From: Chitinophaga pendula
GTDB lineage: Bacteria > Bacteroidota > Bacteroidia > Chitinophagales > Chitinophagaceae
DNA length: 64,000 nucleotides
Direction of reading: 5' to 3'
Assembly: GCF_020386615.1 (NCBI RefSeq)
Contig: NZ_CP077769.1
Coordinates: forward strand, 1,488,001 to 1,552,000
Shown piece after piece: positions 1-9,397 of this stretch. Below the pieces are notes generated by a model. It saw only the letters and a program-made list of their open reading frames with translations. It did no database searches and was not told the origin of the DNA. The stretch's first letter is position 1; every line of letters starts with the position of its first letter. The position numbers were made by a program, and so were the translations under genes.

Positions 1-3000
1 ATATTGGTAATGCAGACCTGCTGACCACCTGCAAAAACATGCTTGTAGGACCGGCTTTGAGTGTATTTGTGGTAGCATATTGGATACTGACAGGTAAGGA
101 TATCTCTTTTATGCCGGTCGTACTACTGGCAGGTTGGTTACTTTCTCCCGTATGCGCCTGGTGGATGAATCATCCGGATGATATCACACTGGATCAGATC
201 ACTAGAGAACAGACATTGTTCCTGCATCAGCAGGCAAGGAAGATCTGGGCCTACTTTGAGACATTTATCAATGAATCGGGTAACTGGCTGCCTCCCGATC
301 ACTTCCAGGAGCACCCGGTAAAAGTCTTAAAAGATTATACCTCCCCCACCAATATGGGCCTGGCATTATTAGCCAATTTAACGGCGCATGATTTTGGATA
401 CCTGACCAGTGATCGCATTGTAGTGCAGTTGAATAATATCCTGCACGCCATGGGAAGATTGGAACGTTATAAAGGCCATTTCTATAACTGGTATAATATT
501 CATAGCCTTAGCCCCTGCTACCCGCGTTATGTGTCCACGGTCGATAGCGGGAATCTTGCCGGCCACCTGATGACGCTCCGGCAGGGGATCACCGATGTGA
601 ATGACTCACCGCTTATAAGCATCACACAGTTTAAAGGGTTGCTGGATACAGCGTTGGTGCTTGAGACAACAATGACTGGTACGCAGACGCTACAATCGTT
701 TATACAACAATTGCATGCTATCACTAAAGAAGAGCTTTCTTCACTGGAACAGATCAACGTACATCTTTCCGCTTGTATTGATGCAGTGAATGATCTGGGA
801 AGTAGCCTAAGACGTGAATATGATAAGGATAGTGATGCTGTTTTCTGGATCGGCAGATTGGAAGACCAATGTGATGCTATGCAGTCGGTATTGGATAACT
901 ATTTCCCATGGGTATCCTGGACTGATTTACCTGCATCTTGGCAGGAATTGCTACCGTCGCAGGCATTATCTCCACAGGGGTTAAAAAAATGTAATAGCAC
1001 TATAAAAGAGGCTATTAACCAGTTAGACCATCCCACATTGACCCACCAGGAGCGGGCCGTCTTACACCGATTGGCGAATGCTTGGGAGAAAACGGAAATA
1101 ACAGCCAGTCACTTATTACAAGAGGTCGCCTATATCCGTGTGAAATGTACAGCGTTTGCCGATATGGACTATGATTTTCTCTATAATAAGGAGAATATGC
1201 TGTTAAGTATCGGTTACCAAATGGAAACGGAAAGCCTGGATCCGGATTACTATGATGAATTAGCATCCGAAGCTCGATTGGCAAGTTATGCAGCCATTTG
1301 CCAGGGCAAAATACCGGTGAAGAACTGGTTTGCATTGGGGCGCCCGCTGGTACAGACTGATGAAGGCCTGGTGATGTTATCTGCAAATGGTACTATGTTC
1401 GAATATCTGATGCCACTATTGGTAATGCCGGATTTTGATAATACCTTGTTGAACCAGGCTTGTAAAGCTGCAGTAACCGCCCAGATAGCTTACGGTAATA
1501 AAAAAGGAATCCCCTGGGGATTTTCAGAGTCAGAGTACTATGCATTGGATGCCAATTCGAACTATCAATATAAAGTGTTTGGAGCGCCCGATCTGAGCCT
1601 GCGGCAAAGTTATTTAAGTGAAGACAGTGTCGTAGCCCCCTATGCATCCGCTATGGCATTGATGGTGTCTCCAGCAGCAGCATGCCGTAATCTGGAACTG
1701 CTCGCCAAACAGCAATTCAGTGGCCGGTATGGATTCTTTGAGGCAATAGATTACACCCGCTCCCGCGTACCGGGTGGGCAGCAGTTCGGTCTGGTAAGAT
1801 CCTATATGGTACACCATCAGGGAATGGCTCTATTGGGTATGGCATATCTGCTCCAGGATAAACCCATGCAACGCCGCTTTATGCAAGACCCGGAACTGGA
1901 ATCTTCAATTCTCTTGCTGCAGGAAAAGTTCCCACTGGACGTACCCTTCCATATTAAAGGAACAAGCACTGATAACCCCGGCGAACACGAAGAGACCGGT
2001 TTGTCAATGTCGGACAACGATTGGATAAAGTATCCGGCTGCAAATGGAGAAGAAGAAGTGCAATTGTTATCTAACGGACGCTACCATACGATCTTATCAA
2101 ATAAGGGTAAATACCTTAGCCGGTGGAAAAACGCATCCGTAAGCAGCTGGACAAAGCCTGCTATATACCCTTCCGGTCTTCGATGTTATGTATATGATCC
2201 TGCCGGAGAGCAATATTGTACCTCATTAAACTACTACACGGGAGAGCCACAGGAACAGGGTAAGATGGGCTTTTCCGCAGGAAGTGCGGTATGCTATCAT
2301 GAGAGTAATGGACTGCATATTCGGGAAGAGCTATCAATAGCACCGGATGACGATATGGAAGTACGACGGATCTCTGTCTATAACGACACCAACAAAAAGA
2401 AGGAAATAGAGATCATCAGCTACGCAACAGCGGCATTGGACAATTCCTTTGTAGCTATTCCCGTACCGATATTACCTGATGGCCAGGTGGTATTGTTTGT
2501 CAAGAACGCTAAACACGATAATACCTCACAGGTATGTTTGTTTCATACAACAGTAGTGGAGTCGGGTACGGTACTGTCTGAAGAATATATAGCTACCGCG
2601 GACGGAGGAAAGGGAGAGGAGCACAAACATACACAAATGCCGGGACAGGAGAATAACCCCTTGCTGGCAGCTGGCATCCGTAATAAGATATTGGTGGCTC
2701 CGAAAGAAACAGTCATAGTGAATGTGCTGATGGGGGTAGGCGAGACGAAAGAACAGAGCATTGATATTGTCAGGAAGATGCAACAACAGCAGGGTATTTC
2801 AGCTGTCATAACAGATGCCCGCCGGCATGCCTTAATGGTGAAGAAGCGTGTTAACCTGACAGATGCCAATGCAAGGTTATTCAGACGCCTGGCCGGAAGT
2901 ACGATTTTCTCGACCCCCGTTGCTGATAATACCCGTACTGACCTCCGGGATGTCGCAGAAAAGCCCGCAACGCTGTTGCTGAAAATTAAAAGTACCGCTC

Positions 3001-3332
3001 ATTCCGATGTCATCCTGCAGATCGTACAGTTACATGCCTACTGGCGCATGCATGGCATCATTACCGACTTGGTGATATGGAATGAAGATACCAGCTGCTA
3101 TAGACACTTCCTGCAAAAGCTCATCTTCGAAATAATCAACAATGGCGTCAGCGCTGAACTGTTGAACAGACATGGTGGTGGTATATTCATCCGGATGGTA
3201 GCTGAATACAATGAAGAAGAAAAACGCTTGCTACAAGACGCTGTCGGCATCATCGTCGCGAAAAACTGGAACACATCCTTCCACCTTTCTAAATGGAATA
3301 GTAACATAAACGAAAAAATAGTAACTGCATGA
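1..3332 (+). CDS. cyclic beta-1,2-glucan synthase-like protein, C-terminal part (5' end outside window)
   Basis: The reading frame is open to the left edge (the codons before the first ATG at 39 are sense), so this is the 3' part of a longer gene. Numbering from that ATG, residues 1-45 hold hydrophobic membrane segments. Residues about 100-190 contain the family's YKGHFYNWYN and STVDSGNLAGHL signatures, and residues about 370-640 form the glycoamylase-like domain (GMALLGMAYLLQ region). A GT36/GH94 N-terminal-like beta-sandwich follows from about 690. In NdvB/Cgs enzymes the order is GT84 transferase, glycoamylase-like part, then a C-terminal GH94 phosphorylase. Here the protein stops after the first GH94-like sandwich, just past a DLVIWNED segment, so the C-terminal phosphorylase half is absent. 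The next gene starts inside the stop (ATGA overlap), which argues against a sequencing frameshift. The expected role is synthesis or remodelling of periplasmic or cell-surface beta-glucan at the inner membrane. Confidence 0.8.
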   Translation, partial: IGNADLLTTCKNMLVGPALSVFVVAYWILTGKDISFMPVVLLAGWLLSPVCAWWMNHPDDITLDQITREQTLFLHQQARKIWAYFETFINESGNWLPPDHFQEHPVKVLKDYTSPTNMGLALLANLTAHDFGYLTSDRIVVQLNNILHAMGRLERYKGHFYNWYNIHSLSPCYPRYVSTVDSGNLAGHLMTLRQGITDVNDSPLISITQFKGLLDTALVLETTMTGTQTLQSFIQQLHAITKEELSSLEQINVHLSACIDAVNDLGSSLRREYDKDSDAVFWIGRLEDQCDAMQSVLDNYFPWVSWTDLPASWQELLPSQALSPQGLKKCNSTIKEAINQLDHPTLTHQERAVLHRLANAWEKTEITASHLLQEVAYIRVKCTAFADMDYDFLYNKENMLLSIGYQMETESLDPDYYDELASEARLASYAAICQGKIPVKNWFALGRPLVQTDEGLVMLSANGTMFEYLMPLLVMPDFDNTLLNQACKAAVTAQIAYGNKKGIPWGFSESEYYALDANSNYQYKVFGAPDLSLRQSYLSEDSVVAPYASAMALMVSPAAACRNLELLAKQQFSGRYGFFEAIDYTRSRVPGGQQFGLVRSYMVHHQGMALLGMAYLLQDKPMQRRFMQDPELESSILLLQEKFPLDVPFHIKGTSTDNPGEHEETGLSMSDNDWIKYPAANGEEEVQLLSNGRYHTILSNKGKYLSRWKNASVSSWTKPAIYPSGLRCYVYDPAGEQYCTSLNYYTGEPQEQGKMGFSAGSAVCYHESNGLHIREELSIAPDDDMEVRRISVYNDTNKKKEIEIISYATAALDNSFVAIPVPILPDGQVVLFVKNAKHDNTSQVCLFHTTVVESGTVLSEEYIATADGGKGEEHKHTQMPGQENNPLLAAGIRNKILVAPKETVIVNVLMGVGETKEQSIDIVRKMQQQQGISAVITDARRHALMVKKRVNLTDANARLFRRLAGSTIFSTPVADNTRTDLRDVAEKPATLLLKIKSTAHSDVILQIVQLHAYWRMHGIITDLVIWNEDTSCYRHFLQKLIFEIINNGVSAELLNRHGGGIFIRMVAEYNEEEKRLLQDAVGIIVAKNWNTSFHLSKWNSNINEKIVTA

Positions 3333-5212
3333 TGATACGATCCGCATATAAGGGTTTTCTGTTTCTGATGACAACACTACTGACCTCCCATGCAATAGCA
3401 CAGGAAGCAGGTCATTTTAATTTGGGAGGTAAGCAAGTCGATACCGGATCGTTTAATCAGCAGATCAGGACCCTGATGGCAGAATGTAATATCCCGGCTA
3501 CATCCGTCGCGCTGATCGATAACGGAGCGGTCGTCTTTTTTAATGCCTATGGCGTAAAAAAAGACACCGACCTCGTAACCAAGGAAACAGTTTTTGAAGC
3601 GTGCTCACTCTCCAAGACCTTCCTGCTATATGCTGTATACAAACTGGCAGATGAAGGCCGGTTAGACCTGGATAAACCACTGTATGAATACCTGGAGAAT
3701 GAACGGTTGAAACACGATCCCAGGTATAAAAAGATCACTGCCCGGATGGTCATGAGCCATTCCTCCGGAATCGAGAACTGGTCCGGATTCAATAATGGTG
3801 ATACCCTCGAAATAGTCAGTGAGCCGGGTACAAAATACGTGTACTCGGGAGAAGGGTATGTCTATCTGTCAGAAGTGGTAGCCACCATCCTCCAAAAGAA
3901 ATATGTGGATTACATGAAGGAGCGGGTGTTAGAGCCCCTGCAACTGAATCATACATATACACATTTTACAGAGGATGAAAAACATCCGGATAACTACGCC
4001 ATAGGACATGATCCCTTTGGAAGGTCCTATGAAAAATGGATCAATACAGAGCCCGAACCAGCTTCAGGGATCAACACCGTCGCAAATGACTACGCCAAAC
4101 TCATCCTCGCTATTTTCGGTGGCAAGAACCTCTCAGCAACACGCATCCATGATATTATGCAGCCCGTAGTGAAGTTGAATGAGAAAGATTCCACCGCCTT
4201 CTTCGGACCTGGTTTCGTCGTATTACGAAACGCAACAGATACTCTTATTTATCAGGGGGGAGATAATGAAGGTTGGAAAGCCTGCGTATTGTATTCCGTA
4301 GTACAGAAAAAAGGGCTGGTACTAATGACCAACAGTGACCGTGGCCTTGTGATGCTGGATAGATTGAACCAATCGTCCGTAAACCTCGATATTAGGCCCA
4401 TCCTCAGTAAGCTGGAGTTTACCCGGCAATATCCGAATGACGTGACCACCTTGCTGGCCACTTACAAGAAAAAAGGATTTTCACAGATGATAAAAACACT
4501 GGACGAGTTGATCGACTCCCGGAAGATACAACCACATACCCTCAACGAACTGAGTTTCCTGATCTATCAGTATGACTGGCGCCTGGCCCAAAAATTACTA
4601 CATAAAAACCTGGCAATGACTCCCTCCGACTCGCTGTCTTATTATATGCTGGGCGCAATAGCCTTCCGGTTGAAAGACTACAACGAAGCGCGTGATTGCT
4701 TCCGGCAGGCCCGACAAATGAAATTCGCAGATTTTGACAATAACTACGCTTTGGACCTCTGGTTAAGCAATTGCCAGCGTAATATCAACGACCTGCAGAC
4801 ACGTAGTGCCAATAAAACAACCATACAACCAGGACAGAAAGCCCGTGTAGAGAGCGAATATTATAACCGTATGTATGCAATGGAAAATGGCAATTCGGAA
4901 GATACAGACAATACCAACGCCGTTATGTCGATCGATAAGGATGGCTGGCTGGAATATAAAGTGTATGTAGGCAAGCCGGGCAAGTACAACGTGAGCTTCC
5001 GGGTAAACGGAACGTTGAATAAAGAAACCGTCACATTAAAATCCGGGACTAAAGTGGTCGCCCGTATTGACAAATCATCCCTGAAAGAAGTAGAGGGATG
5101 GAATACCATAACGACTACCGCCCAACTGCCTGCTGGCTGGCAGACGATGAAATTAAATATGCCGGCCACCACCATGAGCATTAACTGGTTCGAATTTACA
5201 CCTGTCCGCTAG
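3329..5212 (+). CDS. secreted class C beta-lactamase-like serine hydrolase with TPR and CBM6-like domains
   Basis: A 627-residue exported protein with a signal peptide of about 24 residues ending in an AIAQ cleavage region. Residues 35-370 form a serine beta-lactamase-like/esterase domain with SLSK (S93 nucleophile, K96). The Tyr motif is Y172-S-G174 instead of the usual YxN. HSSG and GGDNEGW segments follow. Residues about 410-490 look like tetratricopeptide repeats. The last about 120 residues resemble a CBM6/CBM35-type beta-sandwich (YNRMYAMENG, W in DGWLEYKV, final NWFEFTPVR). The family includes D-aminopeptidases, esterases and penicillin-binding-like enzymes, and substrate cannot be read from sequence. 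The start codon overlaps the preceding stop (ATGATGA), so it is translationally coupled to the glucan synthase-like gene. This, and the carbohydrate-binding end, suggest action at the cell surface or on polysaccharide. Confidence 0.85.
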   Translation: MMIRSAYKGFLFLMTTLLTSHAIAQEAGHFNLGGKQVDTGSFNQQIRTLMAECNIPATSVALIDNGAVVFFNAYGVKKDTDLVTKETVFEACSLSKTFLLYAVYKLADEGRLDLDKPLYEYLENERLKHDPRYKKITARMVMSHSSGIENWSGFNNGDTLEIVSEPGTKYVYSGEGYVYLSEVVATILQKKYVDYMKERVLEPLQLNHTYTHFTEDEKHPDNYAIGHDPFGRSYEKWINTEPEPASGINTVANDYAKLILAIFGGKNLSATRIHDIMQPVVKLNEKDSTAFFGPGFVVLRNATDTLIYQGGDNEGWKACVLYSVVQKKGLVLMTNSDRGLVMLDRLNQSSVNLDIRPILSKLEFTRQYPNDVTTLLATYKKKGFSQMIKTLDELIDSRKIQPHTLNELSFLIYQYDWRLAQKLLHKNLAMTPSDSLSYYMLGAIAFRLKDYNEARDCFRQARQMKFADFDNNYALDLWLSNCQRNINDLQTRSANKTTIQPGQKARVESEYYNRMYAMENGNSEDTDNTNAVMSIDKDGWLEYKVYVGKPGKYNVSFRVNGTLNKETVTLKSGTKVVARIDKSSLKEVEGWNTITTTAQLPAGWQTMKLNMPATTMSINWFEFTPVR

Positions 5213-5280
5213 CACTCGCCAAATAAGGTGAAGATAACCCGTGCAGCGCGATAGAAATGATTATCTATAATTAAACGGAT

Positions 5281-6069
5281 ATGTTTAGTCTTACAAAAGA
5301 TGACAGGGTAATAGGTATAGTAGGAGGGATGGGCCCCGAAGCGGGTGGTATGCTGTTTAATAGGATACTGGCGCTTTCCGAAGCCAGCACAGACCAGGAC
5401 CACCTGTCCGTTATCATGATGTCCCTGCCCAAATACATGGCCGACAGAACACAGTTCCTGGAAGGAAATGAAGAAATCAACCCGGCCTTCAACATCACAA
5501 AGATCATCCTCAAACTGGAAGAGGTCGGCGCATCAATTGTAGGTATCCCTTGTAATACCACACATGTGCCAGCGATCATGAATAAGATACAGGAACTGTT
5601 ACGCGACGCTGGTAGCAATATCCGATTATTGCACATGCCGGTAGAAACTTGCAAGTATATCGCCGAACGTTACCCGACATACAAAAGAATAGGTGTCATG
5701 TCTTCTAATGGCACCTATCGGTCGCTATTATACAAAAACCTCCTGGAACGTTATGGATACGATGCCGTACTGCCGGAAAAAGACTTTCAACAGCAGGTCA
5801 TTCACAATATCATCTACGATCCGGTACATGGAATAAAAGCCAACCCCGATCGTATCACCAGGCAGGCAAAGTTATGGTGGACAACAGCCCTGGACTTCTT
5901 TAGATCGCAACAGGCAGATGCCGTGATACTGGGCTGTACAGAGCTGTCTATCATCGCCCAGAAGACACCCGTCCCCGACATTCCTGTAGTAGATGCAATG
6001 GAGTCGCTGGCTCGGTCCATGATCAAAGAAGCTGTACAGGTAGTGGAACCGATCCCGCCTGGTGAATAA
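5281..6069 (+). CDS. aspartate/glutamate racemase family protein
   Basis: A 262-residue cytoplasmic protein of the Asp/Glu racemase superfamily. The N-terminus has the GIVGGMGPEAG motif. The two catalytic cysteines of this cofactor-independent family are present as C91 in GIPCNTTH and C219 in LGCTEL. Full family length with no truncation. These enzymes interconvert L- and D-aspartate or glutamate through a two-cysteine mechanism. The YgeA/RacX-type branch can have broad specificity. It lies 68 bases after the serine hydrolase in the same direction, so co-transcription is possible. The exact amino acid cannot be assigned from sequence alone. Confidence 0.88.
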   Translation: MFSLTKDDRVIGIVGGMGPEAGGMLFNRILALSEASTDQDHLSVIMMSLPKYMADRTQFLEGNEEINPAFNITKIILKLEEVGASIVGIPCNTTHVPAIMNKIQELLRDAGSNIRLLHMPVETCKYIAERYPTYKRIGVMSSNGTYRSLLYKNLLERYGYDAVLPEKDFQQQVIHNIIYDPVHGIKANPDRITRQAKLWWTTALDFFRSQQADAVILGCTELSIIAQKTPVPDIPVVDAMESLARSMIKEAVQVVEPIPPGE

Positions 6070-6198
6070 ATCTTTAAATCTGCTATCGCAGCTGACAGGA
6101 ACCGATTCTTAATACTTTTATTTATATCTTACACTAATTGCCCCACGGTTAGATGTATGTAGTTGAATATTTTATCAGAGAACAATAAACGAGATGCT

Positions 6199-8628
6199 AT
6201 GATTACCAATTATCTGAAGATTGCCTGGAGAAACCTTGTTAAAAACAAGACATTTTCTTACATCAATATTGTAGGGCTTGCCATTAGTATAGCCAGTTTC
6301 TTGCTGATAACTTCCTACGTGTTGGATGAATTGAGCTATGATAAATTCAATCGTGATGCCGATCGTATCTACCGGATCAATTCAAAAGTAAGTTTAGGGG
6401 GTGGTGATGTCGATGCCGCCGTATCAGACGATATGATCGGACAACTGCTGAAAGCAGACTATCCACAGGTGGAACAGTTTACCCGCATCTATAATGAGGA
6501 AACAACCAAACTGATAAAAAGAGGCGTTACCAATGTAAGCGAAAGCAGGGTCGCCTTCGTAGACTCCACCTTTTTTGATGTATTTACATTACCCGCTATA
6601 TCCGGAGACCTGAAGACTGCCCTGAACGAGCCCAATACAGTCGTGATCACCAAAAGCATGGCAAAGAAGTATTTCGGTACTACCGATGTGGTAGGCAAAA
6701 CGATCGAAACCACCGATAATGGCTCCTCCATATATAAAGTGAACGCCGTGATCGAAGATATGCCACGTAATTCGCACTTTAACTTCGATTTCCTGTTCCC
6801 CATGAAAAACCTCAATTACAACTGGGGACAATTCACCAACTTCAACTTCCATACATATCTCAAACTGGCAAAAGGAGTAGACTATAAATCATTCGAGAAA
6901 AAACTGGATGAGTATATCAACAAATATGTACTGCCATACGTACAACAGTTCATTAAGATCAACAGCATGGAAGAACTGAAGAAATCCGGCAACAGCCTGG
7001 AATATTCATTAATCCCGCTCACACAGATACACCTGTATTCCAATCTCTCCTCCGAGCTGGCGCCTAACGGTAACATCCAGTTCGTATATATCTTTGCGGT
7101 AGTGGCACTGTTCATTCTTGTGATTGCTTGTATCAACTTTATGAACCTGGCTACAGCATGCTCCTCCAAAAGGACTAAAGAAGTAGGTATCCGCAAAGTA
7201 TTGGGTACGGAAAAAAGAGAACTGATATTCCAGTTCCTGGCCGAATCTATCCTTACTGCCAGCTTGTCGCTGATACTGGCTATCGGACTTACTTGGTTAT
7301 CATTGCCCGTCTTTAATGATATCGCCGGCAAATCCATCTCTATCACCTTCCTGTTCTCTCCGGCTATCCTGATCATACTACTCACACTCCCATTCTGGGT
7401 AGGTATACTGGCAGGTGCTTATCCCGCTTTTTACCTGTCTGGTTTCAAACCCATAGAAGTATTAAAGGGCAAGTTGAGCTCCGGCTCATCCGGTGGCGGA
7501 TTGCGCAGCATCCTGGTCGTATTCCAGTTCGCTACTTCTATCCTGCTGATCATCGGTACCATCGTGATATACAAACAACTCAGCTTCATCCAGTCAAAAG
7601 ACCTCGGGTTCAATAAAGACCAGATCCTGATTGTCAACAACACCCAACTGCTCGGAAATAATGTGGATGCCTTCAAAGATGAAGTACTGCGGATCAAAGG
7701 TGTGTCCAACGGCACTATCAGCTCTTTCCTGCCGGTAAACAGCTCCTCCCGTAGCGGAGAGTCTTACTTCAAAGAAGCCACCCTCGATGTGAAAAACTCC
7801 CTGCATATGCAAAACTGGGAGATCGATTATACCTACATCCCTACAATGGGTATGGAGCTGCTGAAAGGAAGGAATTTCTCCAGGAACTTTAACGACTCCA
7901 ACTCCGTGATCATTAATGAAACAGCCGCCAAACTGCTGGGATATGATGACCCCGTAGGTAAACGTATCTATACCAATGATGCAAATCACAACCCGATATC
8001 CTACAACATCATCGGGGTAGTGAAGAACTTCAACTTCGAATCACTTCGCCAGAATATAGGTGCACTCAGTTTCTTCCTGAACAAAAATACCGGACTCGAA
8101 TCCTTCCGGCTCAATACAAAAGATGTAAACCCGCTGATCAGCAGCATAGAAGAAAAATGGAAATCCATGGCGCCAGGCATGCCGTTCAGCTACCGGTTCA
8201 TGGACGACTCCTTCAATGATATGTACCGGGACGAACAACGGGTAGGTAAGCTGGGAATGATATTTTCCCTGCTGGCAATCTTTATCGCCTGCCTTGGATT
8301 GTTCGGACTAGCCACCTTCATCGCACAGCAGCGTACCCGCGAGATCGGTATAAGGAAAGTACTGGGCGCCAGCGCAGAAAGTATCGTACGGCTGCTGTCT
8401 AAAGACTTCCTGCGACTGGTGATCATCGCCTTCATCATCGCGTCTCCCATCGCCTGGCTATTTATGGACAAATGGCTGCAAGGATTTGCCTACCGCGTAG
8501 GCATCAGCTGGTGGATATTCATCGTAGCCGCAGTAATGGTACTCCTGATCGCATTGGCAACCGTAAGTTTCCAGGCCATCAAAGTAGCAGTGGCCAACCC
8601 GCTAAAAAGTATAAGACCGCGTTCATGA
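6199..8628 (+). CDS. MacB/FtsX-family ABC transporter permease
   Basis: About 809 residues. I place the start at the ATG at 6199 (MITNYLKIAWRNLVKNK), the usual beginning of this family; an in-frame TTG at 6163 would add 12 unlikely residues. One membrane helix near residue 20-40, a large MacB_PCD-like periplasmic domain, three helices with the KEVGIRKVLG signature near residue 335, a second periplasmic domain, and three C-terminal helices with REIGIRKVLGAS repeated. This is the two-module layout common in Bacteroidota, where such permeases occur in many copies, often without a linked ATPase gene. None is nearby here. Likely role: MacB-type mechanotransmission or lipoprotein/peptide export, substrate unknown. 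A terminator-like hairpin follows within 40 bases. Confidence 0.9.
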   Translation: MITNYLKIAWRNLVKNKTFSYINIVGLAISIASFLLITSYVLDELSYDKFNRDADRIYRINSKVSLGGGDVDAAVSDDMIGQLLKADYPQVEQFTRIYNEETTKLIKRGVTNVSESRVAFVDSTFFDVFTLPAISGDLKTALNEPNTVVITKSMAKKYFGTTDVVGKTIETTDNGSSIYKVNAVIEDMPRNSHFNFDFLFPMKNLNYNWGQFTNFNFHTYLKLAKGVDYKSFEKKLDEYINKYVLPYVQQFIKINSMEELKKSGNSLEYSLIPLTQIHLYSNLSSELAPNGNIQFVYIFAVVALFILVIACINFMNLATACSSKRTKEVGIRKVLGTEKRELIFQFLAESILTASLSLILAIGLTWLSLPVFNDIAGKSISITFLFSPAILIILLTLPFWVGILAGAYPAFYLSGFKPIEVLKGKLSSGSSGGGLRSILVVFQFATSILLIIGTIVIYKQLSFIQSKDLGFNKDQILIVNNTQLLGNNVDAFKDEVLRIKGVSNGTISSFLPVNSSSRSGESYFKEATLDVKNSLHMQNWEIDYTYIPTMGMELLKGRNFSRNFNDSNSVIINETAAKLLGYDDPVGKRIYTNDANHNPISYNIIGVVKNFNFESLRQNIGALSFFLNKNTGLESFRLNTKDVNPLISSIEEKWKSMAPGMPFSYRFMDDSFNDMYRDEQRVGKLGMIFSLLAIFIACLGLFGLATFIAQQRTREIGIRKVLGASAESIVRLLSKDFLRLVIIAFIIASPIAWLFMDKWLQGFAYRVGISWWIFIVAAVMVLLIALATVSFQAIKVAVANPLKSIRPRS

Positions 8629-8667
8629 TGGTTACAATAGTCTGTTAAATCGCTGATAGACACCCTG

Positions 8668-8703
8668 ACTCCCCTGGTACAAGACACCGGGGGAGTTTTT
8701 TTT
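8668..8703 (+). terminator. intrinsic terminator after the permease gene
   Basis: An 11-bp stem (ACTCCCCTGGT at 8668-8678 against ACCGGGGGAGT at 8686-8696, one mismatch) with a 7-nt loop, then a run of eight T. It lies 40 bases after the permease stop and should end that transcript. The rest of the gap to 8923 shows no gene or repeat that I can support. Confidence 0.85.
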
Positions 8704-8923
8704 GCTGTTATATATGGGTAATGAATAATGTGATTATGGCCGCGCTCGCCGCGTAATGCCTTGATAATACTGAAGATATTTCGGAAATAGGCATCGCAGG
8801 AACTGGGGTGTTGGATTAGTGAAAAATATATCTATCTTCATAACCTTAATTTTTACATGGACAAGCCGTCATTTTGCAGGCAGCATACGCAGCAGATAAA
8901 ATACTACGCTGGTAACATTTTTG

Positions 8924-8931
8924 TAGCTTTG
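8924..8931 (+). promoter_or_regulatory. possible -7 element (TAnnTTTG) directly before the response regulator start
   Basis: TAGCTTTG matches the Bacteroidota -7 consensus TAnnTTTG and sits only 4 bases before the ATG at 8936. No clear TTG -33 element is found about 20 nt upstream. If used, transcription would begin near the start codon and the mRNA would be almost leaderless. The match could be chance. Confidence 0.3.
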
Positions 8932-8935
8932 GGCA

Positions 8936-9388
8936 ATGCATAACGAGAGAGAAATCCGTTTGCTGATCGCAGACGATGACCAGGATGATTTTGAACTCTT
9001 CCAGGAAGCATTGGAAGAATTAGTACTACCGGCCAGTGTACAACATTGCCGGGACGGCGTCGAACTAATGGGGGTACTTAAATTATCTCGACCTACTGAA
9101 CTGCCTGACATCATCTTTCTCGATCTCAACATGCCCCAGAAAACTGGCTACGAATGTATCCGGGAGATAAAAGGAGATACCAGCCTGAAAGATATCCCTG
9201 TCGTGATATTCTCTACCTCTTTTCAACCTGAAATCGTTCAGCAGCTTTGCCAGTACGGGGCAGATCGCTATCTCGTTAAACCAAACAGCTTCAAAGACCT
9301 CGTAAAAGCCATCCGTAGGGTATTCAGCCTGGCTGCGGAAACAAAGCTACACTGCAATTCAGTCGACGATTTCGTTTTGCAGCCGTAA
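8936..9388 (+). CDS. single-domain response regulator (Rcp1-like)
   Basis: 150 residues, a stand-alone CheY-like receiver with no output domain. The acidic pocket is D13-D15, the phospho-acceptor is D63 in FLDLNMP, the switch residue is T94 in STS, and the conserved lysine is K115 in VKP. This Rcp1-like branch usually receives phosphate from a PAS or phytochrome-type kinase and passes it on or binds a partner protein. It ends 9 bases before the histidine kinase gene on the same strand, so the two very likely form a cognate pair. Confidence 0.92.
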   Translation: MHNEREIRLLIADDDQDDFELFQEALEELVLPASVQHCRDGVELMGVLKLSRPTELPDIIFLDLNMPQKTGYECIREIKGDTSLKDIPVVIFSTSFQPEIVQQLCQYGADRYLVKPNSFKDLVKAIRRVFSLAAETKLHCNSVDDFVLQP

Positions 9389-9397
9389 AAAAACTGT

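Noticed and set aside
3329..5212. True beta-lactamase resistance gene
   Set aside because: The YSG motif, TPR and carbohydrate-binding-like domains and the glucan-synthase context point to another esterase or peptidase role.
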